The position numbers were made by a program, and so were the translations under genes. A stretch of 64,000 nt of DNA from Streptomyces geranii (GTDB taxonomy: Bacteria; Actinomycetota; Actinomycetes; Streptomycetales; Streptomycetaceae). Of this stretch, positions 10,501-18,478 are shown piece after piece; within the stretch, counting starts at the first letter, position 1, and each line of letters opens with the position of its first letter. The stretch lies in NCBI RefSeq assembly GCF_002954775.1, contig NZ_PJME01000007.1, positions 124,001-188,000 on the forward strand, read 5' to 3'. Under the pieces are notes generated by a model. It was not told the DNA's origin. It ran no database searches and worked only from the letters and a program-made list of their open reading frames with translations.

Positions 10501-11452
10501 CGCTCCGCCGGTCGGGCAGCATGCTCGCCGCGGCTTGAGCGCTCAGGCACTGCGCGTAGTAGCGCAGAAGCCGCTGCCAGTCGTTGGCGTTCTCGCTGTC
10601 AGCAGCGGCCCGCGCGCGAGCCTTCAGCAGAGCATCCGACGGCCCAGGCGGCTGATCGGGCATGGCGGGGAGGCTGACCGGGCGCGCCACGGACCGGGCG
10701 AAGTACAGGGTGTGGGTGGCGCGGATGGTGGACTTGGTGGGGCGCTGCTCCTGCGGTACCCCCTTGCGCACCATCTGCGTGGTCAGGTACTCGAAGAGGT
10801 CCTCCGGCGAGATCCACCCGCTGTCCTTGATCCGCCCGTTGCGCAACCCTTCGACGATTTCGCCGGTGAAGCGGGAGGTGCCGAGCGTCGATCCGTCGGG
10901 CGCCATGGCGGAGGCGGCCTGCAGCGCGTCCGAGGCGGTGATGAAGTAGACGCCGGTGGGACGCAGCAGCGTGCTGCGTTCAGCCTCGTCTGGTGGCGAA
11001 TCGTCTTTGCCCTTGGCGCGCCAGCCCTGGACGACCGAACCGCTGGCGCAGCAGTCGAGCAGCACGATCTTGGTCGCGGCGCGACAGGACTGCAGGGACC
11101 GTTCCAGGAACTCCGCGGACACCGCGGTGCGGGGAAGATCGGTCGGGTCGCTGTCGCGGGTGAGGAAGTACAGCTGGTTGTCTGCTTCGCAGAACTCCCC
11201 GTGCCCGCTGAAGTACAGCAGCGCGCTCTCGCTCTGCTGCCGCTCTTCGAGGAACGACTCGATGGCGTGCAGCATCTCGGCACGCGTCGGTTCAGGCACC
11301 ATCTTGCAGTCGTTGTACTGGCCGATCTCCGTGTTCTGCAGGACTGCCTGCATGTAGTGCAGATCGGCACGGACCGCCGGAAGGTCGTGGTAGTCGGCGT
11401 GGTCGTACGTGGAGACGCCGATCAGCAGGGCGTATCGGTCGTTGTTACGCAC
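7577..11452 (-). CDS. Caspase-like protease fused to SF1 helicase and C-terminal nuclease-like domain
   Basis: A 1,291-aa fusion. Residues 1-240 form a caspase-fold peptidase (C14-like): YALLIGVSTY at the start, catalytic His84 in YFSGHGE and the nucleophile Cys135 in LLDCCASG. After a variable linker comes a superfamily 1 DNA/RNA helicase of the Dna2/Upf1 type: Walker A TGPPGTGKSEVV near residue 575, Walker B VVIDEASQ near 882, motif V-like GTVHAFQGGQRDV and motif VI VAITRAKSQL near 1130. The last 100 residues (TDTVQQFLAARGVVELERDT, then RIDLLF) resemble a Vsr/DUF559-like nuclease fold, but the catalytic residues are not clear. The GTG start is 6 bp after the stop of the EACC1-like gene, so they form an operon. 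Predicted role: NTP-dependent sensing of foreign nucleic acid coupled to protease-triggered dormancy or cell death. Confidence 0.9.
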   Translation of the reverse strand: MRNNDRYALLIGVSTYDHADYHDLPAVRADLHYMQAVLQNTEIGQYNDCKMVPEPTRAEMLHAIESFLEERQQSESALLYFSGHGEFCEADNQLYFLTRDSDPTDLPRTAVSAEFLERSLQSCRAATKIVLLDCCASGSVVQGWRAKGKDDSPPDEAERSTLLRPTGVYFITASDALQAASAMAPDGSTLGTSRFTGEIVEGLRNGRIKDSGWISPEDLFEYLTTQMVRKGVPQEQRPTKSTIRATHTLYFARSVARPVSLPAMPDQPPGPSDALLKARARAAADSENANDWQRLLRYYAQCLSAQAAASMLPDRRSGRNSQYFLVDDGPETIQSGLGSVLPAPKGLPGAHASGTGAGKAGSGQAANQHEYWYGYPAVTLPSRGGGGRRTDVGIAPLLIQQMELAPDESGRAVLRPSGVPSLHTKVVTELLSEDEAAQLLARWQPTWQHGNDAQMIRAVRELLGALGLPELEPLDTSALRADSVNEALRPGAHNAAVILAPSSVERFATDGLVENLLAISTRTDEIPGTALDALLNAAAPTPGTDPVLVVAAGPSNESQEQVVVSAMTQPLTVATGPPGTGKSEVVTSVVATCVAAGESVLVASTNNEAVDVVAQRCDEIAPGLLMRTGNVDALVKEAEKLERLLSDPPAQPGRSSATVAGELRNLRSRTAVLYNQAGRQVEGEVQLAQVLGQRAESAEKVGLSVALLPRLWESGGPADLARWEARARGAATARSWWGRWRRTRAMKAFIAAVGPEAVPELPAWAGERPVASDLLNDLADVTDLERQVRELTPSQLAHDEQTVHQARTACATTRTELSAELCKAISAEALGRGRSLLDQRLQTLRQRKGTQRSQLNLLRHLKGWAITTHAVRQLKPDAKLFDLVVIDEASQCSIAAVLPLLFRARRALIIGDPMQLTHIPGISPEQERQARVKAGLSAAWLEDRRLAYHVHSSYHAAAQNGEDALLLDEHYRCHPEIADIVNGHCYSGALEIMTDVRRQVTAVDLMDTGEVAPVLAWANVPSGESARGPRGKSWRNPSEAAAVADIVRALLRRLPESATVGVVTPFRAQKDALESMIGNDRVRVGTVHAFQGGQRDVMILSPVATTNTPPRTAHWVSSQVNLWNVAITRAKSQLITVGNHIYWQQETGLPHLLSSRSLLWDQTQRTGVQPTPVPEPHLRQDRRRRDLTDTVQQFLAARGVVELERDTLIGGQRIDLLFTASEGNTAVVVDTGPGPDRDPARHLRLVHERAGLLVGLPSGGRGAKAGPVERVVRIPAWRILAGSNALAPLFD

Positions 11453-11458
11453 CGTCGG

Positions 11459-11887
11459 TCAGCCGGCCGTCGAGGTGTCGCCGAGGCCCTCGCCGTGGGA
11501 GGTGTCCCCGTTCGCGGGGAGGGAGTCGTCGGCCAGGAACTGTTCCAGGCGCTCGGCGTCCTCCCGGGCCTGCCGGCCGGTGATGCGCAGGGTGGCTCCG
11601 TCGGGGCGGGTCGCGACGATGGTGCGCTGAGGCACCTTGGCCAGCCATACCTGAACGCAGGCCGCCGCCAGCGATCCGGCACTCAGCACCAGACCCACGA
11701 CCCCCACGACGTCGCCGCCCTTGTCGGTGCTCACCGCGGGACCTGCCGAGGGCAAGCGCAACGAGGCCGTCGGGTCGGCCTCCGCCACCTGGGCCAGCAG
11801 TTCGCGGGCATCGCTGCGCGCCCTCAACGGATCGTCGTCGATCACAGAGATCAATAAGTGCGGTCGGCCTTTGCTGTCGTTGCTCAC
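11459..11887 (-). CDS. EACC1-like membrane component of a caspase conflict system
   Basis: A 142-aa protein starting at GTG 11887 behind a GGGGAC site. The N-terminus contains DDDPLRARSDARELLAQV, residues 58-82 form one transmembrane helix (VVGVVGLVLSAGSLAAACVQ), and the C-terminal half contains TIVATRPDGATLRITG. This layout of a small alpha/beta N-domain, one membrane helix and a short beta tail is that of effector-associated constant component 1 (EACC1). Computational work by the Aravind group described EACC1 beside caspase, trypsin and other effectors in actinobacteria. It heads the operon with the caspase-helicase and the 493-aa protein. It probably anchors or positions the effector at the membrane. 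Confidence 0.75.
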   Translation of the reverse strand: MSNDSKGRPHLLISVIDDDPLRARSDARELLAQVAEADPTASLRLPSAGPAVSTDKGGDVVGVVGLVLSAGSLAAACVQVWLAKVPQRTIVATRPDGATLRITGRQAREDAERLEQFLADDSLPANGDTSHGEGLGDTSTAG

Positions 11888-12202
11888 GCGTCCCCCTGCG
11901 CTGTCAGCTGTCGACTCAGGTGCTTGGGGAAGCTACCGGAGCAGCGGGACGAAGAAACGTGCACTTCCGGAATCTGCCGATAGTTGACGCGAAAGCTACT
12001 TCGCTCCCGCAGACGGCGTCAGCCGGTCGGAGGAGGCGGGGAGGCGAGTTTTTCCCGCCGTGCGGCCGGGTCGGACCGCTGGATCGCGCGTATGAGCCCG
12101 GCTACGGGCCGTCCGGGGGAGCCCCTTGGACGGCTCTTCGCTGTACTCACGTTGGGAAGCCGGCTACGACTCGTGTTCGCACGCGGGAGCCCGGGCGAGC
12201 CC
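11888..12202. other. Intergenic stretch upstream of EACC1 operon
   Basis: No gene is seen. It separates the operon start at 11887 from the integrase stop at 12203 and must contain the operon promoter; no clear -35/-10 pair or operator palindrome was recognised. I saw no tRNA fragment that could serve as an attachment site. Confidence 0.4.
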
Positions 12203-13471
12203 TCAAGCAGCCCAATCCGTGTTCTCGATGGCGGAGAACGCCGTACCGAACACCGTTACCGTGACCTCCTCGACGGCCAATGGCGGGTGGGCGTAGGTGT
12301 CCCAGGTCTCGGAGAACTCGGCATGCCGGGAGAGCGCCTGCACGGTCTTCGGATCGTGCTTGCCGGAGCCGCCGAGCGTGGTGGTGTAGAAGTGCTTGAG
12401 ATCATGGAAGCGAGTTCGTTCCGGAAGTCCGGCTAGTCTCACGGCCTTTCGCCATTTCTGACGGAAATCGCTGGGAAGGACGGGGTGGCCGGACCGGTTG
12501 GTGACGATCAGGTCCTCGCCCACCGGCTCCACGGAGTCGCGCTCCTGGCCGGCGCGTCCGGAGTGGGGCAACGCGGGCTCTGGCCCGGAGAAACGTCTCG
12601 TGTGCTGGGTCAGCCGCTCGATGAGGAAACGATCCACGGGCAAGGTGGCATAGCTGGCTTTGGTCTTCAGGCGTACGGCCTTGCCGCGCTGGCGCTGCTC
12701 GACGATGCGCAGCAGGCCGGCTTCCCAGACCACCAGCCCTCGTCTCATCCCGAGGGCTTCGCCCAGCCGCAGGCCGGCGCAGGCTCCGAGCCAGACCAGG
12801 ACCTCGTAGCGGGGCGCCACCTGCCGCATTGCCGCGGCGACTGCCGCGACGTGTGCAGGAGACAGGGCAACCTTGACGCGTGGCGGGACTTCCGGGAGTT
12901 CGATCCGCGCGACGATGTTGGACGGAAGCGAGACATCCTCGTCGGCCATGTAGTGCAGGAGAATGCGCCAGGTCTTGAAGATCTGGACGACCGTGGCGGG
13001 CGATTTGATGCCGGGCTTGTCGAGCAGATAGTCGACGAAGGTCATGGAGTCCCGGCGGCGCAGGGTGCTGGCCCGACGGTTTCCGACGAACGGCAGGACA
13101 TGATTGCGGAGATGTCCTTCGTAGGCGGCGGTGGTATTGGAATTCTTCTGCCGCCTGCGCCTCCTTTCAATCAACTGAGCCGCATAGTGCGCAACGCCTA
13201 GAAGGTCAGCGGGATTTGGTGACTTCTGGTTGTGGAGGTCTGCGAGTGCCGTGTCCAGGTGCTCGCGTGCTTCCTGCCAGGTGGCCAGGCAGGCTCTTCG
13301 TTCTCTTCCGTTGATGTCGGTGTAGCGCGCCTGCCATTGCCGGCCCCGGCCGTGATCCGCGGACGGATAGAGGGGGCGTTTCCTGGTGCCGCATCGGCAC
13401 GGCTCGTCGCCGCGTTCTGGTTTGGGATATCTCTTGTGCCAGCGATCGAACGGCTCGGTTGGCTTGCTCAA
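12203..13471 (-). CDS. Tyrosine recombinase (phage-type integrase)
   Basis: A 422-aa site-specific recombinase. An Arg/Lys-rich N-terminal arm-binding region carries a Cys pair (EPCRCG), and the middle part has a core-binding helical domain (residues about 95-190). The catalytic domain shows Arg I in AGLRLGEALG, the beta-hairpin Lys in LKTKASYATLPV, His356 in FHDLKHFY, His383 in SRHAEFS and the nucleophile Tyr393 in DTYAH. The second catalytic arginine, normally in HxxR, is lysine here (Lys359). Start is TTG 13471 with GGCGGAG about 5 nt upstream. It presumably moved this island or a former resident element. No att core was identified, and no excisionase is adjacent, although the XRE protein next door could influence it. 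Confidence 0.9.
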   Translation of the reverse strand: MSKPTEPFDRWHKRYPKPERGDEPCRCGTRKRPLYPSADHGRGRQWQARYTDINGRERRACLATWQEAREHLDTALADLHNQKSPNPADLLGVAHYAAQLIERRRRRQKNSNTTAAYEGHLRNHVLPFVGNRRASTLRRRDSMTFVDYLLDKPGIKSPATVVQIFKTWRILLHYMADEDVSLPSNIVARIELPEVPPRVKVALSPAHVAAVAAAMRQVAPRYEVLVWLGACAGLRLGEALGMRRGLVVWEAGLLRIVEQRQRGKAVRLKTKASYATLPVDRFLIERLTQHTRRFSGPEPALPHSGRAGQERDSVEPVGEDLIVTNRSGHPVLPSDFRQKWRKAVRLAGLPERTRFHDLKHFYTTTLGGSGKHDPKTVQALSRHAEFSETWDTYAHPPLAVEEVTVTVFGTAFSAIENTDWAA

Positions 13472-13725
13472 GTCTCCGCCCGTGGATCGGAACTGCTAGC
13501 TGCATCGTGTGCCAGTCGCCGAGCCCCCGTAAGGGTCTGCTGCCCCGGTTCGAGAGGATGCCGGAGGCTCATCTCGGTGACGGCTTCTGCGACGGATCGC
13601 ATCTCGTGTAACTGGTGTGAGTGGTGTCGGTCGGGGTGCGGCCAGAACGATGCTTTCCGCTACACCCAGTAGTTATGCACAGCTGTTCATGGTGCGCCCT
13701 GATGGTGTGACGGTCGAGTCACCGT

Positions 13726-13992
13726 GTGCCCAAAAGTCAATCGCTGCCGGATCCGCGACTTGTGTCCCTCGGAATGCAAATCCGGCGTCTCAGAGAAGAG
13801 CGCGGCTACAGCCTGGAGGAGCTCGCCGAACGCAGCGGATTGAGCTTTCGCGGACTGATTTACATCGAACACGGGCGGCGGAATCCAGGTGTGTTGACCA
13901 TCCTGAGCATCGCCTCCGGGCTGAACGTAGCGCCCGCCCGACTGTTCGAAGACGTCTCCCCGGCGACCGGTGAGGCGGAGACCCGGCGCTGA
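13726..13992 (+). CDS. XRE-family helix-turn-helix regulator
   Basis: An 88-aa protein from GTG 13726, with an internal ATG at 13774 as an alternative start. It is a single HTH_3 domain: QIRRLREERGYSLEELAERS, then SFRGLIYIEHGRRNPGVLT and LSIASGLNVAPARLF, matching Cro/C1-type repressors closely. There is no sensor domain. It lies divergent from the integrase and about 260 bp upstream of the ABC-3C genes on the same strand, so the likely job is to keep the conflict genes and possibly the integrase quiet. The family is certain; the targets are inferred from position. Confidence 0.85.
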   Translation: MPKSQSLPDPRLVSLGMQIRRLREERGYSLEELAERSGLSFRGLIYIEHGRRNPGVLTILSIASGLNVAPARLFEDVSPATGEAETRR

Positions 13993-14252
13993 ACGGCTCC
14001 TGCGCTGTGGAACCGTCCACGAGCGAGATGCGTTACCTGTAGCGGCGGAAGCAGGCCTCGCCCGGACACATGGAACGATGAGCGATCCATTGCCAGCAAC
14101 CAGGCAAAGGTGATAATCGGTAGGCGCTGTAACGACGCCAGGTATCGCTTGCCGTTCCGGACGGTCCGTCACCAAGTCCTTGGTCTGGGCTCGGGACTTG
14201 CTCGGACAGGGGGTTCGGCAAGGGCGCAGTACTCGATCAACTAGTGGGGAAC

Positions 14253-15485
14253 GTGGCACAAGCAGGATCGCATTCGGCGGCCGGCCAGATGATCGGGTAC
14301 CTCTATCAGTGCGAGTTGGCGCTGTTGGAATTGGCCGAACGCAGCTGGGACGACCCCGCGGCTGAAGTGCGCATGGAGGTGCTCGACGACATCGAGTTCC
14401 TCCACGGCAGCGGCACTCCCGCGGAGCTGTTGCAGTCCAAGCACCGTGGTGAGGCCGGCCAGCTCAGCGAAACGGGCAAGGACTTCTGGCGCTCGGTCGC
14501 CTCGTGGATCGACGCGCTGAACACCCTCGGCAATCCCGGAGCCGAGTCGATGCCGCTGCTGCGGCTGGTGACCACGCAGGTAGCCGCCGAGGGCACCTTC
14601 TACTGCCTGTTGCGCCGCGGAGACCAGCGGGACGTGCCAGCGGCGCTGGCCCGCATGGAAGAAGTGGCGGCCGCGGACGCTCCGAAGACCACGGCCGACG
14701 AACGCAAGATGTTCTTGGACCTGCCGCCCTCGCAGCGTTACCGGTTCGTAGACGCCCTCGTGATCAGTGACGGCTCCCCGGTGATGTCAGACCTCGACCC
14801 TAGTCTTGCCAAAGCGATGGGGATCCGGGCCAATCAGCACGACGCGGTCCTCGACCAGATCAAGGGGTGGTGGTATCGCGTGGCCGTACAGCTGTTGGAG
14901 CGCAAGGACCCTGCGCGGCGTCGGGCGTCGGTGTCGGCCCAGGAGCTGTTGTGCCGCCTCGACGAGGTGACCGACCAGTTCGCCGGGGAGAACCTGCCCA
15001 TCACCGAGGAACTGCGCCGGCTGACCACCGCGGAGATCGCCGCGTACAACGACGATCTGGTGGTCGCGCAGATGCGGTGGATCGGCCTCAAAGATCGCGG
15101 CATCGCCACCTACCTGCGCGACTACCACCACGCGCGGGCCCAGCGCTCCGAGTGGCTGCGCACCTTCAAGATCACCGAAGACGGGTTGGCGGACTACGAG
15201 CAACGGCTGTGGGACGAGTGGGACCACATCTTCGTCGACCTCACCGACGACCTTGATGACGACAGCGACGAGTCCGACAAGCACGCCGTCGGCAAGGACG
15301 TGCTGAGGAAGACGATGGACAAGGTGGCCGACGAGCCCGCGCGCCTGGGCAGCAACACCGTCGGCTGGGTGGGCCGAGGCACCATGCACAGCCTCGCCGA
15401 CCGCGCCGACTCGGACGAAGGCCCGGGCTGGCACCCCGACTTCTCATCCCTGTGCCAGAACCGCGTCAACGAGCAGGAGAACTGA
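14253..15485 (+). CDS. ABC-3C conflict system, effector-side component
   Basis: A protein of about 410 aa. GTG 14253 is chosen because GGGGA lies just upstream; GTG 14244 gives three more residues. It opens with AAGQMIGYLYQCELALLELA, followed by DDIEFLHGSG and ELLQSKHR. The N-terminal Gly-Tyr-x-Tyr-Gln motif plus ExLQxKHR pattern is typical of the N-terminal nuclease-like (Cap4/DUF4297-related) region of proteins encoded with three-component ABC systems. The rest is helical with an acidic Asp-rich stretch (DDLDDDSDESD). It is first of three tightly packed plus-strand genes, with the next start 3 nt after its stop. Predicted role: effector or substrate-binding partner of the ATPase at 16014. 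The exact sub-family is uncertain. Confidence 0.75.
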   Translation: MAQAGSHSAAGQMIGYLYQCELALLELAERSWDDPAAEVRMEVLDDIEFLHGSGTPAELLQSKHRGEAGQLSETGKDFWRSVASWIDALNTLGNPGAESMPLLRLVTTQVAAEGTFYCLLRRGDQRDVPAALARMEEVAAADAPKTTADERKMFLDLPPSQRYRFVDALVISDGSPVMSDLDPSLAKAMGIRANQHDAVLDQIKGWWYRVAVQLLERKDPARRRASVSAQELLCRLDEVTDQFAGENLPITEELRRLTTAEIAAYNDDLVVAQMRWIGLKDRGIATYLRDYHHARAQRSEWLRTFKITEDGLADYEQRLWDEWDHIFVDLTDDLDDDSDESDKHAVGKDVLRKTMDKVADEPARLGSNTVGWVGRGTMHSLADRADSDEGPGWHPDFSSLCQNRVNEQEN

Positions 15486-15487
15486 CC

Positions 15488-15970
15488 GTGGCTTCCACCA
15501 GGCGTCTCCCGGAGGCCGAAGCCCTGCTCAATCCCGCCTTCGGCGCCTATCTGCTGGCCTGCAGCATCAACGCGGCCACCAAGACCGCCGCCCGCAATCC
15601 GCTGCCGTGGACCAGTGCCTTCCTCGTCCTGCCGTTGGTCCTGCCCGCGGACACCCGCGCGGATCTGCCGGTCAAAGCCAGCCGCACCATGGCCGCCTGG
15701 CTGACCGAACACCCCCGCCACCAGGCCGCCTTCGCCGACCGAGCTGCCGCGCTGACCGACTACACCCGAGCCAGCCTACGCACCGGCATGCGCCACCGGG
15801 CCGTGGAGATAGCCGGTCAGGGCCTGCGCTGTCCCCGAGCCCCCCGCCCTGCCACCGCAGACCACGGCAGCGAAGTCGCCGACTGCGCGCGCCGCGCGGC
15901 CCTGGTCGGACGGTGGCTCGCGGCGACGGAGCCCGCGACCGCGTTCACCCTCCTCGGCGTCCGACCCTAA
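15488..15970 (+). CDS. ABC-3C system middle component
   Basis: A 160-aa protein. GTG 15488 is the natural start, 3 nt behind the preceding stop. The sequence EALLNPAFGAYLLACSINAA, then FLVLPLVLP, ending ...TAFTLLGVRP, is typical of the middle components (ABC-3C_MC) of three-component ABC systems: small helical proteins always found between the effector-side protein and the DUF3732 ATPase. It lacks a membrane segment despite hydrophobic patches. It probably bridges the ATPase and the upstream protein. Recognition rests on the gene order and the motif LNPAFxAxLL. Confidence 0.75.
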   Translation: MASTRRLPEAEALLNPAFGAYLLACSINAATKTAARNPLPWTSAFLVLPLVLPADTRADLPVKASRTMAAWLTEHPRHQAAFADRAAALTDYTRASLRTGMRHRAVEIAGQGLRCPRAPRPATADHGSEVADCARRAALVGRWLAATEPATAFTLLGVRP

Positions 15971-16013
15971 CGTTTCATTTCTCCTCGTCCCGCAAAGGAG
16001 CTACAGACCCGCC

Positions 16014-17969
16014 ATGCAGCTACTCGCCCTGGCCCTCTACCACCGAGACGGCAGGCCCGATCCCCGGGTCATCCGTTTCCACCCCGGGGCGCTGAACATC
16101 CTCACGGGCGAATCCGAGACCGGAAAGTCCGAAGTCCTCGACATCGTCGAGTACTGCCTGGGTCGCAAGAAGCCCAATTTCCCCGACGAGCCCATCGACC
16201 AGACCGTCGGCTGGTACGCCGTCCTGGTTACCTTCGGTACGACCCGGATGGTTCTCGCCCGGCCGCGTCCCGTCGGGGACTCCACCACCAAGGCGATGAT
16301 CCGTTTTGGGGACGAGAGCCTTGAGCTGCCCCGCGGCGATGAACTGCGGCCAGACGCCGATGTCACCGCGCTGCGCAGTCAGCTCAGCGCCCGTCTGGGT
16401 ATCGAGGACTTCCGTTTCCAGCCGCCCACGGGCGCGGCCCGCTACCCCTTCGACGTCTCCATCGCCCAGGCAGCTCTGCTGTGCTTCCAGAAGCAGAACG
16501 AGATCGCCAACCAGAGTGCCCTCTTCCATCGCCAGAGTGAGAACGGCATCGGTCAGGCAATCAAGGACACACTGCCGTACTTCCTGGGCGCCGCCGGCCC
16601 CGAACAGGCCCTGCGCCGCCACCAGCTCGGCGAGGCGCTGCGCGAACAGCGCGGCGCCCAACGCAAGTTCGACGATGCCCTCCGCCGCAGGGACGGTGTC
16701 GACGCCCGCCAGACAGCGCTGCTGCGCCTGGCGGAACGCGAAGGACTCCTCCAAGACCTCCCGCCGGCCCTGGCCCCGCAGCAGACCCGAGCACTGCTGG
16801 ACCGGGCCCTGACCGTCACACCCGTCACCGCCGGCGGAGCCACCGACCTGCAAGACCGACGCCAGGCACTCAACCAGGAGCGCCGGGAGCTACGCGAGCG
16901 CTGGCAGCAGCTCAACGATGCCTTGGCCATGGTCGACCGCTGGCACCAACAAGGCCACGCCTTCACCGGCGAACTCCACCTACAGCTCGACCGGCTCAAA
17001 ACCCTTGACCTGCTCGGCCCCGAAGACGAAGACCAGCACGCCGACGTCTGCCCTATGTGCGCCCGCCCGCTGGACGAGCCCGACCCATCCGCAGGGGACA
17101 TCACCGCCCTGACTCGGCATCTGGCCGACGAACTCACCCACGCCGAGACCCTGCAGCCCGTACGCGAAGAACACCGCCGCAGCCTGGAGAACGACCGCGA
17201 CGCTGTGGCCGAGCGCCTTCGCCTCAACGGCGCCCAACTGAAAGAACTCAACTCCAGCGACGAGCGGATGAGGAACCTCCAAGACCAGGAGGTGCGAGTC
17301 GCCTTCGTCCAGGGACGCATCGCGCAGGAACGCGCCGCCGCCAGCGACCTCACCGAAGACGACGTACGCCGACTCCGCAACGACCTCATGCTCGCCCAGG
17401 AACGTGTCGAGGCCCTGCAACAAATGGTCGACGAGGACGATGTCACCGCCGAGACGGAACGCCGGCTCACCGATGTCGCCGCACTCATGACGCCCTGGGC
17501 ACAGCGACTGAGCCTCGGACAAGCCGCAACAGCCGACGAGGTCCGCATCAGCCTCTCTCAGCTCAACGTCGTCGTTCGCCGCCCTGGGGGCCGGCTGCCC
17601 CTGACCCGCATCGGCAGCGCGAAGAACTGGATCGGCTACCACCTCGTCGCCCACCTGGCCCTGCACACATACTTCCTACGCGAGCGGAGGCCCGTGCCGC
17701 GTTTCCTGATGCTAGATCAGCCCACCCAGGCGTTCTTCCCCGAGAAGATCCGCGACGCCACCATCGTGGAAGACGCCGACTGGGCGGCCGTCACCAGCTA
17801 CTTCAAGCTGCTACATGACGTCGCTGAGGAAGCCGGCGGGGGCCTGCAGATCATCGTGTGCGACCACGCCAACCTGCCCGAGAAATGGTTCCAGGACGCC
17901 ATCGTCGAAAACTGGCGCCCCCAGGACGGCCAACGCAGGGCGCTTATTCCTGTCAACTGGCTTGAGTGA
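16014..17969 (+). CDS. DUF3732 SMC/Rad50-like ATPase of ABC-3C system
   Basis: A 651-aa ABC-type ATPase of the SMC/Rad50 class. Walker A is GESETGKSEV at residues 32-41, followed by DIVEYCLGRK. Long charged coiled-coil arms occupy roughly 210-340 and 370-500. Between them is a CxxC apex, CPMCARPL (Cys346, Cys349), like a Rad50 zinc hook. The C-terminal Walker B/D-loop is FLMLDQPTQAFFPEKI near 565, and a switch His is in IIVCDHANLPEKWF. ATG 16014 follows AAGGAG by 13 nt. It is 43 bp behind the middle component. The family is predicted to sense DNA or nucleoprotein states and license its partner; the zinc hook suggests DNA bridging or end recognition. Confidence 0.9.
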   Translation: MQLLALALYHRDGRPDPRVIRFHPGALNILTGESETGKSEVLDIVEYCLGRKKPNFPDEPIDQTVGWYAVLVTFGTTRMVLARPRPVGDSTTKAMIRFGDESLELPRGDELRPDADVTALRSQLSARLGIEDFRFQPPTGAARYPFDVSIAQAALLCFQKQNEIANQSALFHRQSENGIGQAIKDTLPYFLGAAGPEQALRRHQLGEALREQRGAQRKFDDALRRRDGVDARQTALLRLAEREGLLQDLPPALAPQQTRALLDRALTVTPVTAGGATDLQDRRQALNQERRELRERWQQLNDALAMVDRWHQQGHAFTGELHLQLDRLKTLDLLGPEDEDQHADVCPMCARPLDEPDPSAGDITALTRHLADELTHAETLQPVREEHRRSLENDRDAVAERLRLNGAQLKELNSSDERMRNLQDQEVRVAFVQGRIAQERAAASDLTEDDVRRLRNDLMLAQERVEALQQMVDEDDVTAETERRLTDVAALMTPWAQRLSLGQAATADEVRISLSQLNVVVRRPGGRLPLTRIGSAKNWIGYHLVAHLALHTYFLRERRPVPRFLMLDQPTQAFFPEKIRDATIVEDADWAAVTSYFKLLHDVAEEAGGGLQIIVCDHANLPEKWFQDAIVENWRPQDGQRRALIPVNWLE

Positions 17970-18203
17970 TCTTGCTGCTCATCGACCACCGACGGTTAGT
18001 GCCTGGTGTTGCTGAGGCACAAACCGACGGCTGGTCTGTCTCGCAGAGGGCACCAGGTTCGCGACGAGTTGCCGAAACCGTTGCGATCGCAGGGCATGCC
18101 GGAACGCACCTCAACTCGTGCCCAGGGTAAGGGGAGCGCGGACTTCCGTCGGACATGCCTCGCCCCGCGGCCGATGTCTGTGGGGGGTCCGCGGGGCGAG
18201 CGT

Positions 18204-18410
18204 ATGCACATCAAGCAACTGCTGGAACTACTCGGATTCCTCGCCCTGGTGCAGGGCGTCGCCGGCCTGGTGCACGAGTTCACCGACGTGCATTGGGGAC
18301 TCGTGCAGCGGATCGGCTTCCTCGACGGCTACGAGCTCTACGCGAGTGTCGCCCTGGTCGTTCTGGCGATCGCGCTGTTCGCCGCCGCGGAGAGCCGGAG
18401 GTCCGGCTGA
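18204..18410 (+). CDS. Small two-helix membrane protein (copy 1)
   Basis: A 68-aa protein from ATG 18204. It has two hydrophobic helices (LLGFLALVQGVAGLVHEF and YASVALVVLAIALFAAAE) separated by the polar turn HWGLVQRIGFLDG. The function is unknown. A clearly related 66-aa copy lies at 33454-33654 on the other strand, about 80 percent identical by eye. In both places the gene converges on a guanyl RNase gene with a strong hairpin between them. The conserved pairing suggests a stable neighbourhood rather than a proven functional link. Confidence 0.8.
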   Translation: MHIKQLLELLGFLALVQGVAGLVHEFTDVHWGLVQRIGFLDGYELYASVALVVLAIALFAAAESRRSG

Positions 18411-18431
18411 ACGCGGACCGGACCTCCGGCT
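18393..18431. terminator. Bidirectional terminator between convergent genes
   Basis: A perfect 14-bp inverted repeat (AGCCGGAGGTCCGG at 18393-18406 and its complement at 18418-18431, 11-nt loop). It overlaps the 3' end of the small membrane gene and faces the RNase gene, so it can serve both strands. No T-run follows, as is common in Streptomyces. Confidence 0.75.
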
Positions 18432-18478
18432 GGTCTCACCGTTCCTCGGTCCACTACGAGGGACCGCGCCGACCGGCT

